Of a stretch of DNA of 64,000 nt, positions 11,326 through 23,000 are shown one piece after another (the stretch's first letter is position 1; each line of letters begins with the position of its first letter). The DNA is from Microstegium vimineum (Eukaryota > Streptophyta > Magnoliopsida > Poales > Poaceae). Under the pieces are notes generated by a model that ran no database searches, was not told the origin of the DNA, and saw only the letters and a list, made by a program, of their open reading frames with translations. Both the position numbers and the translations under genes were made by a program. The stretch is taken from the NCBI GenBank assembly GCA_022036555.1, contig CM039122.1, positions 54,634,693 through 54,698,692 on the forward strand, read 5' to 3'.

Positions 11326-11788
11326 GCTCTTAGATTTATGGCCTTTTTTTTTTAACTTTACTCTATGGCCTCGAAACAAACTTTTTTTTTCTCTATGATT
11401 TTCCGTCCGTTTTAGACAGCTAACGGTGTTAAGTCAGGGGTAAAAAGATTGTTTTACCCCTAGTGAAAAAATAAAATGCTAAATTTTATTTGTTTGTTGT
11501 ATATTTAGAGTAATATTAATAAGCAAATAAATTCACATATAATCAAATATAGACATATATATATTACATGTGGTTATGTGTGAATTTATTTGCTTAATAT
11601 TACTCTAAATATAAAACAAACAAATAAATTTTACATTTTATTTTTTCACTAGGGGTCAAACGGTCTTTTTACTCCTGACTTAACACTATTAGGTGTCCAA
11701 AACGGACGGAAGGCCATAGATCAAAAGAAAGTTTGTTTCAAGGCCATAGAGTAAAGTTCAGGAAAAATAGGTTCATAAACCTAAGAGC
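11326..11788. mobile_element. 463-bp fold-back element
   Basis: This is a nearly complete inverted repeat. The left arm runs GCTCTTAGATTTATG, then AACTTTACTCTATGGCC, TTTTCCGTCCGTTTT, GTTAAGTCAGGGGTAAAAAG and ATTACTCTAAATATA-type sequence towards a centre near 11557. The right arm mirrors each block and ends CATAAACCTAAGAGC. The RNA or DNA could form a hairpin of roughly 200 bp per arm. No protein is encoded. The target-site duplication is not clear, and a Mutator-like or other MITE origin is possible. Confidence 0.75.
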
Positions 11789-11892
11789 CATTTTTTCAGG
11801 GTCATAGAGCTAATTCTCCCAATAATTATAGAAGTTGTAGCTATGAATTATTTTAATTACTTACATAAAAACATAGATCTAAAGCTAAAATA

Positions 11893-12390
11893 AAATTTTT
11901 ATACTAAAGCATACTATATTATATGTTTACTGTGTACATATACTTGTGTGGAGTCAAATAAAAATAGGTTTTTCATTTTATGATTTTTTGTGATTTACTA
12001 TGAATTTTCAAAGATTCAACCCAAATAAATTAAAAAGAAAAAGACAAAACCTTCATAGAAAAATTTTGTACTAAAGCATATCATGTTATTTGTTCACTCA
12101 TTTGGAGTCCAACAAAATTGAATTTTTTATTTTCTGATTTTTTTGTGATTTATTATGATTTTTCAAAGATTCAACCTAAATAAATAAATAAAAACAAAAC
12201 AATTGTTATCGTCTTTACTTAGTTGGGGCCGGGATGAAACCTAAACAATAGTTTGGAACCGAAATAATCGTTTTGAAAGTTTGGGAATCGAGAGGAAACC
12301 TAAGCAATAGTTTAGGGACCTAAATGATCATTTTTATAATTTAGGGACTGAAACGAAAACTCACCGATAATTTAGGGACGGGTCCTGTAC
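11893..12390. repeat. imperfect direct repeats of about 167 bp and about 60 bp
   Basis: Two AT-rich units, each with ACTAAAGCATA then GATTTTTTGTGATTTA, TCAAAGATTCAACC and AAATAAA, start near 11893 and 12060 (167-bp offset). They are followed from about 12225 by three shorter units built on CAATAGTTTAGGGACC / TAATTTAGGGAC variants. All are diverged, and I see no gene in them. Confidence 0.6.
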
Positions 12391-13498
12391 TCAAAAGGAA
12401 AATATAATACTTCTGTGCCTTAAGACTTGGGACCATTGAGAATAACATAACAGGCTATATAGCCCAGCGCGCCAGCCCGTCAGTCAACTCCAGAGAAAGA
12501 GAGACTGAAGAACAATCTGGGCCTGGTTAGTACAGGATGGCGGTGGCCTGCGGACCCTCTTGTAATCAATTCCATAGCTCATCGTCCAAGGCCCAAGGAA
12601 AAAAAGCAACTTTACGGGCTTGTCCTGGCTGGGCAGCCCACGTGAGATCCTCTCCTGGGTTCGCACTTGGCAAATGACAACGGGCAAGGCTGCACCGCTG
12701 AAGCATCGAAGCGATGCGACGCCTGAACCGCGCAGAGCCCAGGCCTCTGCGCTGTCGTCAGTCTGGGTCGTACGCGTAGGACAGTACTACACTAGTAGTA
12801 GGCCTATAGCGGCGGAGTCAATGCACGGTTGCACGCAGAGTCGCAGACTGCGGTCCGTCGACGGGGGCACGGCGCCCCCGCCCCCACCCGACCGGGTAAT
12901 CTCGCAATACCAGGATTACCAGTGACGGGCAGGCAGGCGACACTGGGACCCCGAGGCGGCGCGGCGACGACGCCACGCGTAGTGGTGACTTGTCGCCGCT
13001 ACAGTAACGACGGTAGTACAGTACAGTTCAGCATGTGTGAGTACTTGCGCACAGGCCGGTGTGTGTCCGCTTGTGATAAATGGTCAGGCGCTGGCAGCAC
13101 TGATCACACAGTTCTGGTTTATCAACTTGGCTTATCAGTTTTTCTCTCACAATAAAATAGTTATAAATAAAATTAATTAGTTTATCAACTATAAAAATGA
13201 TCAAACGAATAAATCAACTATCTAGATACCCATAAAAAACCTTAGGCTCTCACACATTAAATGTTTAGATACATGCATAAAATATCAAATATAGTTTAAA
13301 AAAATAACAGTTTACATGTACTTGTTGCAAGATCAGTTTTTGAACCTAATTAGTTTATGATTAAACACTAATTAATATAGTAATTAGTATGTGTCATCTC
13401 ACGGTTTATAGAGAGATTCAATAACTTATTTTTTTTATTAGTATCTAAATACCTGAAGTGACACTTGTTTAACATCTGAAACTTTACATAATATCTAA
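12391..13498. other. intergenic sequence
   Basis: A GC-rich patch at 12480-13080 is open in short stretches on both strands but shows no recognisable protein. From 13108 it passes into an AT-rich MITE relic containing GGCTTATCAGTTTTTCTCTCACAA. The piece GGCGGAGTCAATGCACG at 12807-12823 also occurs at 11308-11324, where it abuts the 463-bp fold-back element. Confidence 0.45.
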
Positions 13499-13794
13499 GG
13501 CACTGTTTGTTTCTCATAAATCAGGTGACTTAAAATCAGTGACTGATAAGTCATGTTTGTTTGGTTTCCAATGATAAGTCACGTAGGAAATGAGTTGGAG
13601 TGTGGTCCCCAAAAAAAAAAAAAGGTATGATCTTATATGAAAAAGGGATAACTTATAAGTTTTAAGTTGGGATGGAGCAACTTATAAACTTATAAGTCAG
13701 GGTGACTTATAAGTTAGGAGTGTTTGATAAAATAAATCATTTTTTTTAATTTTAGACTTATAAGTAGGTAACTTATTTATGGCCAAACATGGCC
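13499..13794. mobile_element. Tourist-like MITE
   Basis: This 296-bp element has imperfect termini GGCACTGTTTG and CAAACATGGCC and is flanked by TAA on both sides (13496-13498 and 13795-13797). The interior is rich in ACTTATAAGT palindromes. The TAA duplication and terminus support the PIF/Harbinger-derived Tourist class. It carries no coding sequence and is distinct in sequence from the element at 528-756. Confidence 0.82.
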
Positions 13795-16589
13795 TAAACA
13801 CGCCTTGCATGTATTTCCGAGAGGGACAGTGATACAGAAATGCTGTACTTCTGGACGAGTAGTAGTACTACGGAATAAGGCTGCACCCCCAAATACTCGC
13901 GCTCGGCCAGTGGTACCACCACTGTATGCGTATCTTTCTACACGGTGTGCGGGTGTGGCCTGCGCGGGGAAATCTTACCTAGGCAAGTACAGTACAGCGT
14001 GTGGCTTTGGTTCGTGAACGCTCCTCTTGTCCGTCCTCGTTTCCATAGTGGAGTAACATCGTCTGAGTGATGAGTACAACTCCACCCTGTGTCACTGTGT
14101 GCGGTTTATGGCACGGTAGTAATGCAGCATGGCGTCACATGGAAGCCTTCTGATGGCCTGAGAAGATGGCAGCAGCCAGCGGCAGCAGAGTATCCTGCTA
14201 CAATGCTACTCGTAGTACGTACTCCTACCAGTTACGGAGTACTCCCCACAGTGGGCAGTGGCTCCGTCCGGGTCGGGCTCGCTCGGCCGCTCGGCTGGGC
14301 CTCTCTCGCCGCTAGCTCGTGGCTCCTTCTGCAAACAAATCTGCTCGCTTGGTCGGCGGGTGAGCCGCGCCGCGCAGGACAAAAAAAAAAAATGGAGCGA
14401 GGACGTCGTAGCCTGAAGCTGAACCGGAACCGGAAGGAGCTTTTGCGATGCACCGGTGGGCGAAAGAGGCGCGGCTCGTCTGGAGTACCTCCTCTGGCTC
14501 TGACCTCACTGCTGCGGGGTCATCGCGCGTCGACAGGTGCATGCGCAGGGTCCTGGGCCATTTTTTAATCATGACTCCCTCACCTGCGCCGGTGCATCTT
14601 TTTTATCAGCTCACACTGCTCGCGTCCAAGATGCAAAAGCAGGAGCCTGCGGGTGCCATGGGAGAAACTGAAATCAAATGGAGGTTATCGAAAAGAATAG
14701 AAAGAAAGAACTAAAAGAAAAAGAGCGAGCTACTAGCAGCTGCTCGACAAAGGTACGGAGTAGTAAGGCTGTATGGAAAAAGATGGAGATTCTTAGAGTA
14801 GTTTGGAGTATAGTACATGTAGTAGTTACTTTGCTCGTCATTTATGAAAATTTAAAACACGACGGCAGCACGGCAGGGCAGCGGCAGTGTGTCAGGCTCA
14901 GAGTGATCGATCGAGAGGGAGAAGAGAACCCTAACTGTCGGAGTTTTGATGTCACCTGATTTGTTTAACAGTATTTTACCATCAGCCATGAATGCTCGAT
15001 CACTCTTCCGACCTCCAACACGAGTACACAGCTCCAGCCATAGGGTACGTACGCACTATTCCATCAGTAGTTGTAGCAGTAACCGAAGCTTTTTATTCGG
15101 TTATTAGGAGACAGGTTGGCATAGAGTAGTTTCATCCCCGATTTACAGGTCTGTTCGATTGGTTGTTTTGATGACTGATAAACAGGTTGTGAATGTTTTT
15201 AACTGTGCTCTTTTAGAGAAAAACACTCTTTTAGTGACTGATAAGCCAGCTGGTAAGCCAAACGAACAGGACGTTAATAGATGAGATGGTATTATTTGTA
15301 TTTAGTTGAGAAGATAAAACTATCATTGTTTTATTTTTCTTTGGGCCACCTGAGTCACCTTCCTTAGCAACGTGGATGTCAGGGAGTCTTTTAGCTTCAC
15401 TTAGTAAGGTTGCACTAGCACTATTGTTAGATGATGCTGCAATGACAAAGGAAGATATTGTTCAATGGAGGTGTGTCTTTCTAAACTGATAAAGCGTCTT
15501 CAAGAGTTTCCTAACCCACTCCCAGCCTTGATTTTGTGACACTATTAAAAAAATTGTTCTCCAATTACTCTACCTCACATTACTATAGCAAACCTATCAC
15601 AGTCGCTTCATAACCTTTCATGACAGCCCAATTTCGGCCACATCACTAAAGGGTCGATGGTGACAGTCAGAGTCTTATGTTCTACTTTTTTTAAAAAAAA
15701 ATATGTATCTACAAGAATAAAATGGTAGACAATTTAGAATCAAGGCAAAAACACGGAGTTTCTCATGATATATATAATCTAAAAGGTATAATAAGCCGGG
15801 AGAAAGGTACTTTAGGCCGTCCTCGCGAGAGGTTTGGGGATCGCATAGTGAGGATATTTTTCATTCATGGGAGGTGGTCATGGAGTTTGAAAAAAAAATT
15901 AGTTATGACAAGACGAGAAATCTAGATAAGATATTGTTGTTCAATCCATCTCAATGCACATGTGTTGAGGTACATTTGATGAATTTTTAGCGGCATCTGT
16001 GCTAGGAAGTCACCCATGAGTAGCGAGGGATAACTTCATGGGCGTGGAGGATTAGATACGAAGGTGAAACGCTCGCGTAATCCGGTGAGTGAAAAAAATC
16101 AGCACACACGGTTGACACCTGCTCCTGTAGGAGGAGCAGGATCTGCTCCATTGGGGACGTGGCGTACGTTCCGATTACTGGAGCACAGTACTGGTACCAG
16201 TAGTAGCATGGAGTGATGCAACGCGTGGTTAGGGTTAGGGGTAGCAGCAGCAGTAATTGCGTAGTATGTATGCATACTTGGCCTCCAGCCAGCTGGAGCA
16301 CGCAGGGGGAGTACGTACGTGAAATCCAGAATCGTTTTCTTGTCCGTTTCGGGGGAGTACCGTGCTATGCAATGCAATTGCTACCGCTCCGTTTGCTCCA
16401 ATCTGTTGGCGTGTTGCCATTGCTGCCGCGTGATTTCGTAAGGATATCCTAGTAAATTTTCTGGTTGGGAGGCGCAGTACGACCCTGGGCTGGGCCACGG
16501 CTACTTGAATTCATGTGAGGATTTCTCCATGTCGGAAACGAATTAAATAACTAATCACTCCTTTAGAGTCTTTTTTACCATCATAGTCT
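13795..16589. other. intergenic sequence
   Basis: No gene is supported. A GC-rich interval at 14200-14600 is open on both strands in several frames, including 159 codons from about 14089, but has no domain or codon signature. The interval 15149-15272 holds a small MITE. The interval 16210-16280 includes a short GGTTAGGGTTAGGGG tract. The rest is unremarkable. Confidence 0.45.
15149..15272. mobile_element. small MITE
   Basis: About 123 bp with near-terminal inverted repeats GTCTGTTCGATTGG and CCAAACGAACAGGAC and an internal GAGAAAAACACTC.TTT.AGTGACTGATAAGCC block. Relics with the same internal block are recognisable near 5780, 13108 and 59555, so this is a family with several copies in the window. 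The boundaries are approximate. Confidence 0.6.
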
Positions 16590-18558
16590 AATACCCGTGC
16601 TAACGCAACGGTTTGATCTAGGAAAATGCTTTAAAAACGCAAATGTATATTGCCCGTGCTAACACTATGGTAGTATTTGGGGAAAAATCATAAAATTAAA
16701 ATAAATAATAAAATACAAAAAGTCAAATCATAAAAGAAACACAAATTCAGAAACTATCTCTATAAAAACATGCATTATTATGTGTTAAAAGATATTGATG
16801 GACAAAAAAAAATACATGAGAAGTTTGGAAATGTTTAAGAATCCTTTGCCAAACCAAAATTAAGATATGGGGGGGATTATGTCCAGTTGGTTTTAGATGT
16901 CACATGTGCATTGTTTTCATGAAAATTTTTGCCCAGGACATTGATTTTTCAAGAAAACTTCATGAAACTCAATTATACAATCAACTAAGAATGGAAGCAT
17001 ATTTTTCAATCAAGCCAATCATTAAAAGACATGAGAATACCACTTCCTAGGGTATCTTTTTTGGACAAACCACCTCCAAACAAGTTCATCCAAAATTACA
17101 TTGAACGCCTTCATCTTTAAGTGCTAAATTCTTAATTAACATCAAAGACATCTAAAAATATTTCATGCTCAAATTTACATTATGCACAAATGTCAGCAAG
17201 GGCAAGTTTAGTTCATGCAGCATAGGAGACCTTGAACAAATTAGCCAACCATTACTGAAAAATGTCAGCTGCATTGTCAGTCAGTAATTAAAAGGATCAA
17301 TGGGTCAAATTGATGACTGATTCCAGTATATGATACTGAGAGCTATTAAAGTTGTCAAAAAAAATTGCACCAGCGAATCAATACATCACGTTACAAAGCA
17401 AATCAAGAATCAAAGTCAAGCATGCAGATTATAGATGGAGTTGGCCAGGGAGCGTTGCATGTATGTTGAAGTGAGTTGAGTGCATCCGAGTCAGTCCTGA
17501 CGCATAAACAAATCAGATTTTAGAGACAGAAGAAAAGAACAAAAGGTTGCAGGGAAATTTCATCAAACACATTACCTGCGTGAAGCAAGGTCACTGCCAT
17601 AACCCATTGCCGGCTTGTCGTTGTTCGCAATGGCATCACGGCTCCAGCCTTGAATCTTCTGTTTCAACAGCTGTTCACTGTCCTCCTCCAGAGCATAGAT
17701 TGAGGGCATGCTGGAGGCAAAAGGGGATCAACGGTGCAGGCAGCGGCAGTGGAGGCCGTCGGGAGCGGTTGTAGCAGCGGGCTCTCGTCGCCGATTTGAG
17801 GAGCGGGATGCGGGAAGATTGCAGCGGGCGTTGTGTCTTGATTGGTGGTGATTGCCGGAGGGATGTCCCCAAGTCGGCCGAGTGAGCGAGCGGCGGACAG
17901 GGCCATGGCGAGCCGGGGAAGCAGCGTGGCCGGCGAGCAGCTGCGCGATTGCCGCCGGGCGGGGAGGAGGTGCGACACGGGGGGTCGGTGATGAATGACG
18001 GCGGAGTAGATCGGGATGGGCGGGGCAGTCGCACCGGCCGTCGATTCCGGCGGCTGCCCAAACCTGTGGCGGCGCTGTCCTCCTGGATCCCGGCGGTGCT
18101 GCCGCTGTGGACGCAGCGGTTGTGGCGGTGGGCGGAGGACGCCCAAATGCGCCGTGCGTGGAGCGAAGGTTGGGCCGGGAGCAGGGCGCGAGCGGGGGTC
18201 GAGGCGTGGCCGCGTGGGGCGAGGCCGCGAAGGGGCACGCCGGCCGCCATGGCGCGTGGAGGCCGGGCTCGCGGCTGCCGGCTCGCCCGCAGGGGCACGC
18301 GTCGAGGCCGGAGTCCCTGCCCGCGGCGGAGCTCGCCCCGGCGGAGCCCTCGCCGCGACGGAGCTCGCCGGAGCCGCGCAGGGAGGGGGCGCCGGAGCCG
18401 TGCAGGGAGGTGGCTCGCCGGCCGGGAGGGGCTTGCCGCGTGGGTGGAGCCATGGCAGCGTCTCTGCGTCGACGGGCCGGCAGCTATGGCAGGCGAGAGT
18501 AGAGGTCGCGTATAGGGTGTGGTCGGCGGTGCGTGGGATGAGTAGGGTAGATGAGGAG
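16590..18558. repeat. GC-rich repeat-derived segment
   Basis: The left edge carries two copies of a CCCGTGCTAAC motif (near 16605 and 16650), a phrase I associate with termini of high-copy grass transposons. The interior shifts from AT-rich (16660-17550) to very GC-rich (17700-18480). The GC-rich part is open in many frames on both strands, up to about 300 codons, all low-complexity A/P/R/G-rich, which is what high GC alone produces. The right edge joins a repeat terminus at 18560-18740. I read it as a transposon body, possibly with captured genic DNA, not a gene. Confidence 0.4.
17572..17709 (-). other. possible 45-codon ORF or exon
   Basis: From the ATG at 17707-17709 the minus strand encodes 45 residues, beginning MPSIYALEEDSEQLL and including IQGWSRDAIANND. 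Unlike its GC-rich surroundings it has mixed codon composition. It ends CGCAGGTAATG: the frame closes at TAA, but CAG|GTAATG is also a good splice donor. It sits just downstream of the GC-rich block, which could serve as its leader. I do not recognise the peptide. It may be a small gene, the first coding exon of a captured gene fragment, or chance. Confidence 0.25.
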
Positions 18559-18559
18559 C

Positions 18560-18740
18560 CACGTTTTGACACAAACGATCTGCACCGTTCGATTTGAGTG
18601 AGTAAGGAGAGAAAAGTCTGAGCTAGATTTTAATGTTATTGTTTTTCTAGGTACAATTTTTTTATGATAGGGAACTTCTCAGTGGAGGGTATTTTTTTAG
18701 AAAGAAAAAGATGATAAATTAGTATGGTAGATTAGTTTAT
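18560..18740 (-). repeat. conserved repeat terminus, copy 1
   Basis: Read on the minus strand, this segment carries in order TCTACCATACTAATTTATCA, a CACTGAGAAGTTCCC block, CTAGAAAAAC and TCTCCTTACTCACTCAAATC followed by AACGGT. The plus strand at 55880-56085 has the same blocks in the same order and spacing. In both cases GC-rich DNA follows. It is therefore a shared repeat terminus, in inverted orientation relative to the second copy. Confidence 0.7.
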
Positions 18741-20023
18741 TACACCACAGCTGCGTGGGATACCATCAGACTGGCATCCTGGATCCTGTCATAGATGACC
18801 GACGATGCCTGGCCGCTACAGTACCCGTACTAACTGCTGCCGGGGCCGCGGCCGGGTGGGTCGTCTGAGAAGAGAGACGGATTTGACCGAGGTTTCTCTT
18901 CAACGGCTGGTGACATGGACTCTGCGCTGGCACAATGGCCACCGCAGCGGCGGTGGGCCCCATCCATGCGCCGGGTCCACGGAGGACGGACCATCGCGCC
19001 ACGCGCCGCGCGCCGCTCCAGATGCCGCCCTACTCGTACTCGTACTCGTACTCCGTACTGTACGTGCCAGTGCCAGTGTGCCACACACACACGCCGGCTC
19101 TATTCCCCGGACTACCCCTCTGACGCGTCCCGTTCTGCAACTGCTTGCTGCCGGTCCGGCGGTTCACGGCAACAGAGAAACAACAAGCAACCATCGTGCG
19201 GGGGCAGATGCGGCAATTCCCCCCGCGGCGCGCACATGGCTTTAAACGCCCTCGCCTCTTTCTTCTTCGTCCGTTCGTCCCCTTCTCCCCTGTCCTCTCA
19301 CGAAGTCACGGTCTCACGACTCACGGCCACCACGGGCCACGCTCGCCGCCCACCGCCGCCGCTGCGGGAGCCCGCGCTTGCTTAGCCTAGACCACTACTA
19401 GCCGGTGATTAGCCTTGATTAGCGGGTGCCACTCCACTGTCACGGGAGGCGCGTTTTAATTGCGGGCGGGCGCGCCACGCCGCGCCTGTCTCGAATATCT
19501 GCGGCCAAAAGCGCGGATTCCTCCCCGTCGGCGTCGCTCCCTGGCGCTGGCGGAGTGGTGGAACTGGAAGCGGATCAACGTGTTGCGGCCGCGGAGTGGA
19601 GGCAATAAAGGGAAAGCTGGGAGGAGTGCTCGGGTACCGTGGCCGGATTAGTTAATGCCCGCGAGCAGCTAGTCGTAGGCGTAATTATTTTAAGGCAGCT
19701 GTCGCCGCTGGGGACTCGCGAAAGCTTCGCCTCTTTTGAGAAGGGCAGCTCCCCGCACCACGCCTCGCCCCGCCCGCCTGCCCTTCCTTCCCTCTCCAGG
19801 CTTCTTCCTTCTACTAGTCTCCCACTCTCCCGCGCCGCTTGCTGCTGCTACTGCTGCTGCTGCTAGTGATAGGGGTCCGGTCCCGGGGCCGTCAAGTTCT
19901 GGGTGTGCGGCGAGCATATGGTGGGCATTGGGCGGGGGAAGGAGGAGGAAAAGGAAGAGGAAGAGGAGGAGCGGCTCTAGATTTGGGGGAGGCGCAGAGG
20001 CAGCAGGGGCAGCCGGGGCAGAG
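18741..20023 (+). promoter_or_regulatory. upstream region and leader of the histidine kinase gene
   Basis: This is GC-rich DNA leading to the receptor's first exon. From about 19740 it becomes pyrimidine-rich (CCTTCCTTCCCTCTCC and CTGCTGCTACTGCTGCTGC), typical of a plant 5' leader. No convincing TATA box stands out, so the transcription start cannot be placed. Open frames here are GC-driven and unsupported. A (TACTCG)n microsatellite lies at 19031-19052. Confidence 0.4.
19031..19052. repeat. (TACTCG)n microsatellite
   Basis: About three and a half uninterrupted copies of the hexamer TACTCG, roughly 1 kb upstream of the histidine kinase start codon. Confidence 0.8.
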
Positions 20024-23000
20024 ATGGGGGGCAAGTACTCCGGAGCGAGGACGAAGAGGAGGTGGAGGGGGCTGGCATCGGCCGCGTGGTTGCTAATGGC
20101 CGTGACCTGCGCTGCGGTGATGCACTGGACCCTGCGCGGGCAGAGCATGGACCGCGCCGAGGAGCGCCTCGTCAGCATGTGCGAGGAGAGGGCCAGGATG
20201 CTGCAGGAGCAGTTCGGGGTCACCGTCAACCACGTCCACGCGATCGCCATTCTCATCGCCACCTTCAACTACGAGAAGTCCCCTTCAGCCATCGATCAGG
20301 TTTGTAACCATTCGCACCCCCTTCCCCTCCTCTTTCCGCCATTGCTCTTGTATATTGCAATGCCGCGGCACTAATTGATAGTTTGGTTTATCAATGGCGG
20401 ATCCCCCGAGATCCTACACATCGTTCTCCTGGTTGTCTCTCTTTTTTCTTTAAGGAGCAAACAGGAAAAAGGGGGAAGAGAAGGAGATGCGTTTGTGGTT
20501 TGTTGACGCTTACAGTCGTTGCGGCACTAGTTGTTTAGCACGCCATGATTGCTGTGGTTGGCTGCGACAGGTGCTGTTCATCGTCTTGTGGAAAGAAAAA
20601 TGTCCATTCCTGCGGCGGTTAGGCGGGGATTTTTTTTAGACTTGTTAGAGACGTCGCTGAACTGAACTATTGGGTTGGTGGAACATTGTTTGTTCATAGA
20701 GTGGTTAGTGTGTTCGTTGCAAAACCATCTTGGGGGAGGTTACTTTGCCAACCATTGGGGGTGCTCTTTTGACAGCCTTTTGATTCCTTAGTTTATTCTG
20801 AGAAAAGGTCACTGTCACAGAGATTAATTATCTTAGAAGCTGCTCTCTGCCTTCCTCTTTTCTTTTGCTTAGATTATTGATCCTCAAAGGCGTCCTTTCC
20901 TGCATTTACAGTTCGTTTCTCTTTCCCTTTTTGTTGATTTACAAATAGTTTAGGCGCACAGAGCCATGGGCCCATGGTATTTGAAGACATGCTCATTTTC
21001 TGCATACAAAAGTAATGATACCGTCACCGATCTGATATATTGTATCATTACTTTTGGTAAATTAACAAAATGTCTCCTGCTGATTCTTGCAATTTATAGC
21101 ATATTGCTGCTCAGTGTTTTATTTTGGCTTAATAAACAATGTCCAATACAGGACACTTTTGCAAAATACACGGCAAGGACATCATTTGAGAGACCGCTGC
21201 TGAATGGGGTGGCATATGCACAGCGCGTCTTCCATCATGAGAGGGAAATGTTTGAAAGCCAGCAGGGATGGATTATGAATACGATGCAGCAGGAGCCTGC
21301 ACCTCCCCAGATTGAATATGCCCCAGTGATTTTCTCTCAGGATACAGTTTCCTACCTTGCACGCATTGACATGATGTCTGGGGAGGTATGGTTACTTCTA
21401 TTTGATTGTTGTTTGTATTCATTGGGGGTATTTATGACCCTTTGATGTCTATTTAGTGAAATCAATCTATTTATTTCCAAAATAGGAGGACCGAGAAAAC
21501 ATTTTGCGAGCCAGGACTACAGGCAAGGCTGTGTTAACAAATCCATTTCGGTTGCTTGGATCAAACCACTTGGGAGTAGTTCTCACTTTTGCTGTGTACC
21601 GCCCTGATCTCCCTGCTGATGCATCAGTTGAGCAGCGTGTGGAAGCAACTATTGGGTGAGATGTTCTAACTCATGTCCTTCGTTTTTTTATTTTTTGAAC
21701 CAAATATTTCTAGTATTATCGCCTTTAAGACTTGTGTGTGACATCCATTCTTCAGTAAAATGTAGGTTTGAATAAAATTACGCGCAGGATTATTTGACCA
21801 TGTAATATCTTGTCATCGTGTAACATACCACATTTGTGATATAGGAACAATGTATTTCTTTTTAACAAAAGACATGGTGTGTTGATGACAGATACATTTA
21901 GTAATTATAAGATTCTTTGCAAGTTGCCTCAATTTATTCAAAATTATACACTCTGCCTACCTAATTTTAAAGAGAATAGGTTGCTGTGTTTGTACATAGT
22001 TATGCATCCATTGACTAGTGTGGTAAAATCTAATCAAGTTCCCTACTAACAGATATCTTGGTGGAGCATTTGATGTGGAGTCACTTGTGGAGAATTTGCT
22101 GAGCAAACTTGCTGGCAATCAGGATATTGTGGTGAACGTCTATGATGTCACAAATGCTTCAGAGGCCATGGTTTTGTATGGACCTTCAATTTTGGATGAA
22201 CAAGTGCCTTTCTTGCATGTTAGCATGTTGGATTTTGGAGATCCATTTAGGAGGCATGAAATGAGGTGCAGGTTGGTAGTCCTTATCGGTAAATCACTAA
22301 ATCTTAACTTTGTTGGCTGCTTTTGTTTTCCACTAATGTTGTCAACCTGCAGGTATAGACAAAAGCCTCCTATACCATGGTCTGCGATAACCAATCCTTT
22401 GGGCACATTTGTCATATTTATGCTTCTGGGGTATAGCATTGCCGCTGCATATTCTAGATATGACAAGGTTACAGAAGATTGTAGAAAGATGGAAGAGCTA
22501 AAAACTCAGGCCGAAGCTGCTGATGTCGCAAAGTCTCAGGTTTGACCTGTATTTCAGCACTCTTTGCTAGGCATTCGAGCATATGCGTCATGTATGGCTT
22601 ATCTATGTTTGTCTCTCTCTTGCAGTTCCTGGCAACTGTGTCACATGAGATCAGAACACCTATGAATGGTGTCCTTGGTAATTATGCACTTATTTTGATC
22701 CTACTTAATCTTCAGTTTCATGGACCTGGCAATTTAAAATTTCTTCCTTCTGGTGTAGGAATGCTGGATATGCTTCTAGGAACAGATCTAACTATGACAC
22801 AGAAGGATTATGCTCAAACTGCCCAAATGTGTGGCAGAGCATTGATAACACTGATAAATGATGTCCTTGATCGAGCAAAGATTGAAGCTGGAAAGTTAGA
22901 GCTTGAAGCGGTGCCTTTTGACCTGCGGTCTCTCATGGATGATGTTATTTCCTTGTTTTCATCGAAGTCTCGGGAGAAGTGCATTGAGGTATCTTACTGT

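Noticed and set aside
14089..14568. 159-codon open frame
   Set aside because: Composition changes along its length, there is no domain, and shorter frames are open on the opposite strand.
17664..18597. Overlapping open frames of 190-300 codons on both strands
   Set aside because: All are Arg/Pro/Ala/Gly-rich, open in four or more frames at once and without any domain. This is the expected effect of very high GC content.
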